Origin: Acidovorax_G lacteus
GTDB taxonomy: Bacteria > Pseudomonadota > Gammaproteobacteria > Burkholderiales > Burkholderiaceae_C
Direction of reading: 5' to 3'
NCBI RefSeq assembly: GCF_039540375.1
Contig: NZ_BAABEX010000008.1
Coordinates: 69,215 to 133,214, forward strand
DNA: 64,000 nt
Both the position numbers and the translations under genes were made by a program. Below, in pieces: positions 62,058-64,000 of this stretch. A model generated the notes under the pieces. That model saw only the letters and a list, made by a program, of their open reading frames with translations, was not told where the DNA came from and did not search any database. How positions within the stretch are numbered: the stretch's first letter is position 1; each line of letters opens with the position of its first letter.

Positions 62058-64000
62058 GTGGTGTCTTCCGGATTGCTGACCGAACTGCCTCCCCAGGATG
62101 GGGGTGGCCCTGCTGCCGGTATGGACGCTAACGCCTTGTCCCTGCTGCTGGATGCCCTGCCGGTGGCGGTGCTGGAGTTCCGGACCGAGGGCATGCGCTT
62201 GGTGTTGGCAACGGCCAATGCCGCGGCGCGCCGCACCACAGGGTTGGGGGCCGTGCGCACGCCAGGCGTGGACGTTGAAGATGTCTTCGATCTGCTCGGC
62301 GATACGCCGCTCGTGGAGCAGCTTCAGGGTGTGATGCGCCTGGGTGTGCCGCTCGACACCCGGCAGGTGCTGCGGGAGGCGGGCCGCCTGGTCGTGGCCT
62401 GGGACATCACCGCCCGGCGCCTTGCGCCTGAGCGCCTGCTGGTGACCGTACGCGACATCTCAGAAGCCGAGGGCCTGCGGGCTTCGCTCGCGGCCGCCGA
62501 ACAATCCCTGGCCGATGTGCGTCACGAACTGCGCGAGCAGACCGAGGTCTTTCACAGCATGGAAAGCCTGGCGCGCGCCGGACACTGGCGCCGCATCGAG
62601 GATCCGGGCGAGACCGTGTTGCTCTGGTCGCCAGGCCTGTGCGACATCGCTGGCGTGGAGCGGCAGGAGTGGGTCAGTTTCGAGCGCTCGGTCAGCGGAA
62701 TCCTGCCCGAAGACCGTCCGTTGTTCGATGCTGCACGGAAGAACCGTGAGGGCGCCGAGATCGAGTACCGCTGGCAGCGGCCGGACGGCGAGATCCGCTG
62801 GATGCGCTCGCGTGTGCGGCGGCCTCTGGCACGCGACGGTGTCGAGGTCGAGATGGGAGTGGTGCTCGATGTGACCGAGGAACGCCGCGCCGCCGAGCAA
62901 CTGCGCGAGCAGCTGCTGTTCATCCAGCGCATCGCCAGCCGCATTCCTGGCTTCATTTATGAGTTCCGCCTGCATTCCAACGGCCGGGCCAGCGTGCAGT
63001 ACATCAGCGACGCTGTGCGGGAGTTCATGGGCGTCGAGCCCGAGGAAGTCACGCAGGATTACGGCATCCTCATGCGCCGCGTGGTCGAGGAGGACGCCCC
63101 CATGCTGCGCCGATCGGTGCTGGCGTCGGTGCGCAAGCTGGTGCCTTGGCAGTGCGAGTACCGCGTGTACATGCCCGATGGCAGTGTGCGCTGGCACATG
63201 ACCAACGCGCTGCCGCACCGCGAGGCCGATGGTTCGGTCGTGTCGCATGGCTTCACCATGGACATCACCGACCGCAAGCGCGCGGAGCAGGAGATCGAGC
63301 GGCTGGCGTTCTTTGACGCGCTCACCGGTCTGCCCAACCGCCGTCTGCTCCTCGACCGCTTGCAGCGGGCGGTGGCCACGTGCCAGCGCTCGCGGCTGCA
63401 GGGCGCCCTGCTGTTCATCGACCTGGACAACTTCAAAGACCTGAACGACACCCTGGGGCACGACATGGGCGACCAGCTGCTGCGGCAAGTGGCCCAGCGC
63501 CTGAGCGGCTGTGTGCGCGAAGTGGACACCGTGGCGCGCTTTGGCGGCGACGAATTCGTCGTCATGCTCGAAAACCTCAGCGCCGAGCTACCGCAGGCGG
63601 CCGCGCAGGCCGAAGTCGTCGCAGAAAAGCTGCTCGCCAGCCTGAACCAGCCCGTCGCGCTGGGCGGCCAGCAGCACTACAGCACCCCCAGCATCGGCAT
63701 CACCCTGTTTGGCGACGAACGCATCGCCGTGGACGAGCTGCTCAAGCGCGCAGACCTGGCCATGTACCAGGCCAAAGCCGCCGGACGCAACACCCAGCGC
63801 TTCTTCGACCCCGACATGCAGGCCGCCGTCAACGCCCGCTCGCACCTCGAAGCCGAACTGCGCCAGGGCCTTGCGCGCCAGGAACTGCGCGTGCACTACC
63901 AGCCCGTGGTCGACCACCAGGGCCGGCTCATCGGAGCCGAAGCCCTCGTGCGCTGGCAACACCCCGAACGCGGCATGGTCAGCCCCGCCGCCTTCATCGC
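62058..64000 (+). CDS. PAS-PAS-GGDEF-EAL signalling protein (C-terminus beyond window)
   Basis: An open frame of about 647 codons runs to the window edge. It starts at GTG 62058 (GGAG 5 bases upstream), with ATG 62025 as an alternative. The product has an N-terminal PAS-like part, two PAS modules (about 175-285 and 295-415; SVQYISDAVREFMGVEPEEV, VRWHMTNALPHREADG), then a GGDEF domain (LAFFDALTGLPNRRLLLDRL, RFGGDEFVVML) and the start of an EAL domain (LRVHYQPVVDHQGRLIGAEALVRW). The GGDEF active site is intact. A TTGACA at 61974-61979 is a possible -35 box, but no matching -10 is seen. Confidence 0.92.
   Translation, partial: MVSSGLLTELPPQDGGGPAAGMDANALSLLLDALPVAVLEFRTEGMRLVLATANAAARRTTGLGAVRTPGVDVEDVFDLLGDTPLVEQLQGVMRLGVPLDTRQVLREAGRLVVAWDITARRLAPERLLVTVRDISEAEGLRASLAAAEQSLADVRHELREQTEVFHSMESLARAGHWRRIEDPGETVLLWSPGLCDIAGVERQEWVSFERSVSGILPEDRPLFDAARKNREGAEIEYRWQRPDGEIRWMRSRVRRPLARDGVEVEMGVVLDVTEERRAAEQLREQLLFIQRIASRIPGFIYEFRLHSNGRASVQYISDAVREFMGVEPEEVTQDYGILMRRVVEEDAPMLRRSVLASVRKLVPWQCEYRVYMPDGSVRWHMTNALPHREADGSVVSHGFTMDITDRKRAEQEIERLAFFDALTGLPNRRLLLDRLQRAVATCQRSRLQGALLFIDLDNFKDLNDTLGHDMGDQLLRQVAQRLSGCVREVDTVARFGGDEFVVMLENLSAELPQAAAQAEVVAEKLLASLNQPVALGGQQHYSTPSIGITLFGDERIAVDELLKRADLAMYQAKAAGRNTQRFFDPDMQAAVNARSHLEAELRQGLARQELRVHYQPVVDHQGRLIGAEALVRWQHPERGMVSPAAFI

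Overview
The window is GC-rich chromosomal DNA. The protein families, codon usage and a dispersed ~55-bp repeat are typical of a betaproteobacterium of the family Comamonadaceae (Acidovorax-like); this assignment is from recognition, not from a database search. I see no rRNA, tRNA, phage, insertion sequence or CRISPR array. Genes are densely packed in short operons, many joined by 4-base start/stop overlaps.

Layout. 1-5.0 kb: a TRAP carboxylate transporter locus with a cut-off substrate-binding protein gene, a complete tandem paralogue, a 1-kb gene-free stretch, and the two membrane subunits on the opposite strand. 5.2-12.2 kb: a molybdenum/tungsten island with a ModE-HTH/binding-domain regulator, tungstate transporter tupBCA, molybdate transporter modABC and modE, with a clear ModE-type operator between modA and modE. 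12.2-21.4 kb: a GAF/Fis regulator divergent from a three-subunit molybdenum hydroxylase (form II CoxSLM-like) and its maturation genes (coxD, coxE, coxG, xdhC/coxF-like). The island upstream can supply the metal for this enzyme.

21.4-31.8 kb: a tyrosine phosphatase, a glutathione S-transferase, then a two-component cluster (REC-Hpt, HTH-REC, stand-alone REC, periplasmic binding protein, multi-PAS histidine kinase) that looks like one phosphorelay. It is followed by small metabolic genes, including a Tat-exported metallo-beta-lactamase-fold enzyme, and a LysE-type exporter. 32.0-48.0 kb: an MdtABC-type RND pump with its outer-membrane channel, a convergent LytS/LytTR two-component system with a 2TM protein, a DUF2306 protein, and a MacAB-like exporter. 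48.1-49.8 kb: uppP and a MipA-like outer-membrane protein.

49.9-64 kb: c-di-GMP-related genes (two tandem 7TM-DISM/GGDEF paralogues, a membrane GGDEF protein and, at the right edge, a PAS-GGDEF-EAL gene that runs off the window). One of the tandem paralogues is translationally coupled to an MpaB/Lcp-type oxygenase and a CruF-type carotenoid protein. Between them lie an alpha/beta hydrolase, a solitary Anbu-type proteasome homologue and mutS.

Most notable: the linked SBP/kinase/three-regulator phosphorelay; the cruF-mpaB-GGDEF operon; members of the dispersed repeat that became coding sequence (in the LytTR regulator and perhaps mutS) or abut a start codon (coxD); and a 16-bp perfect inverted repeat that coincides with an unusual insertion in the mdtB-type pump gene.
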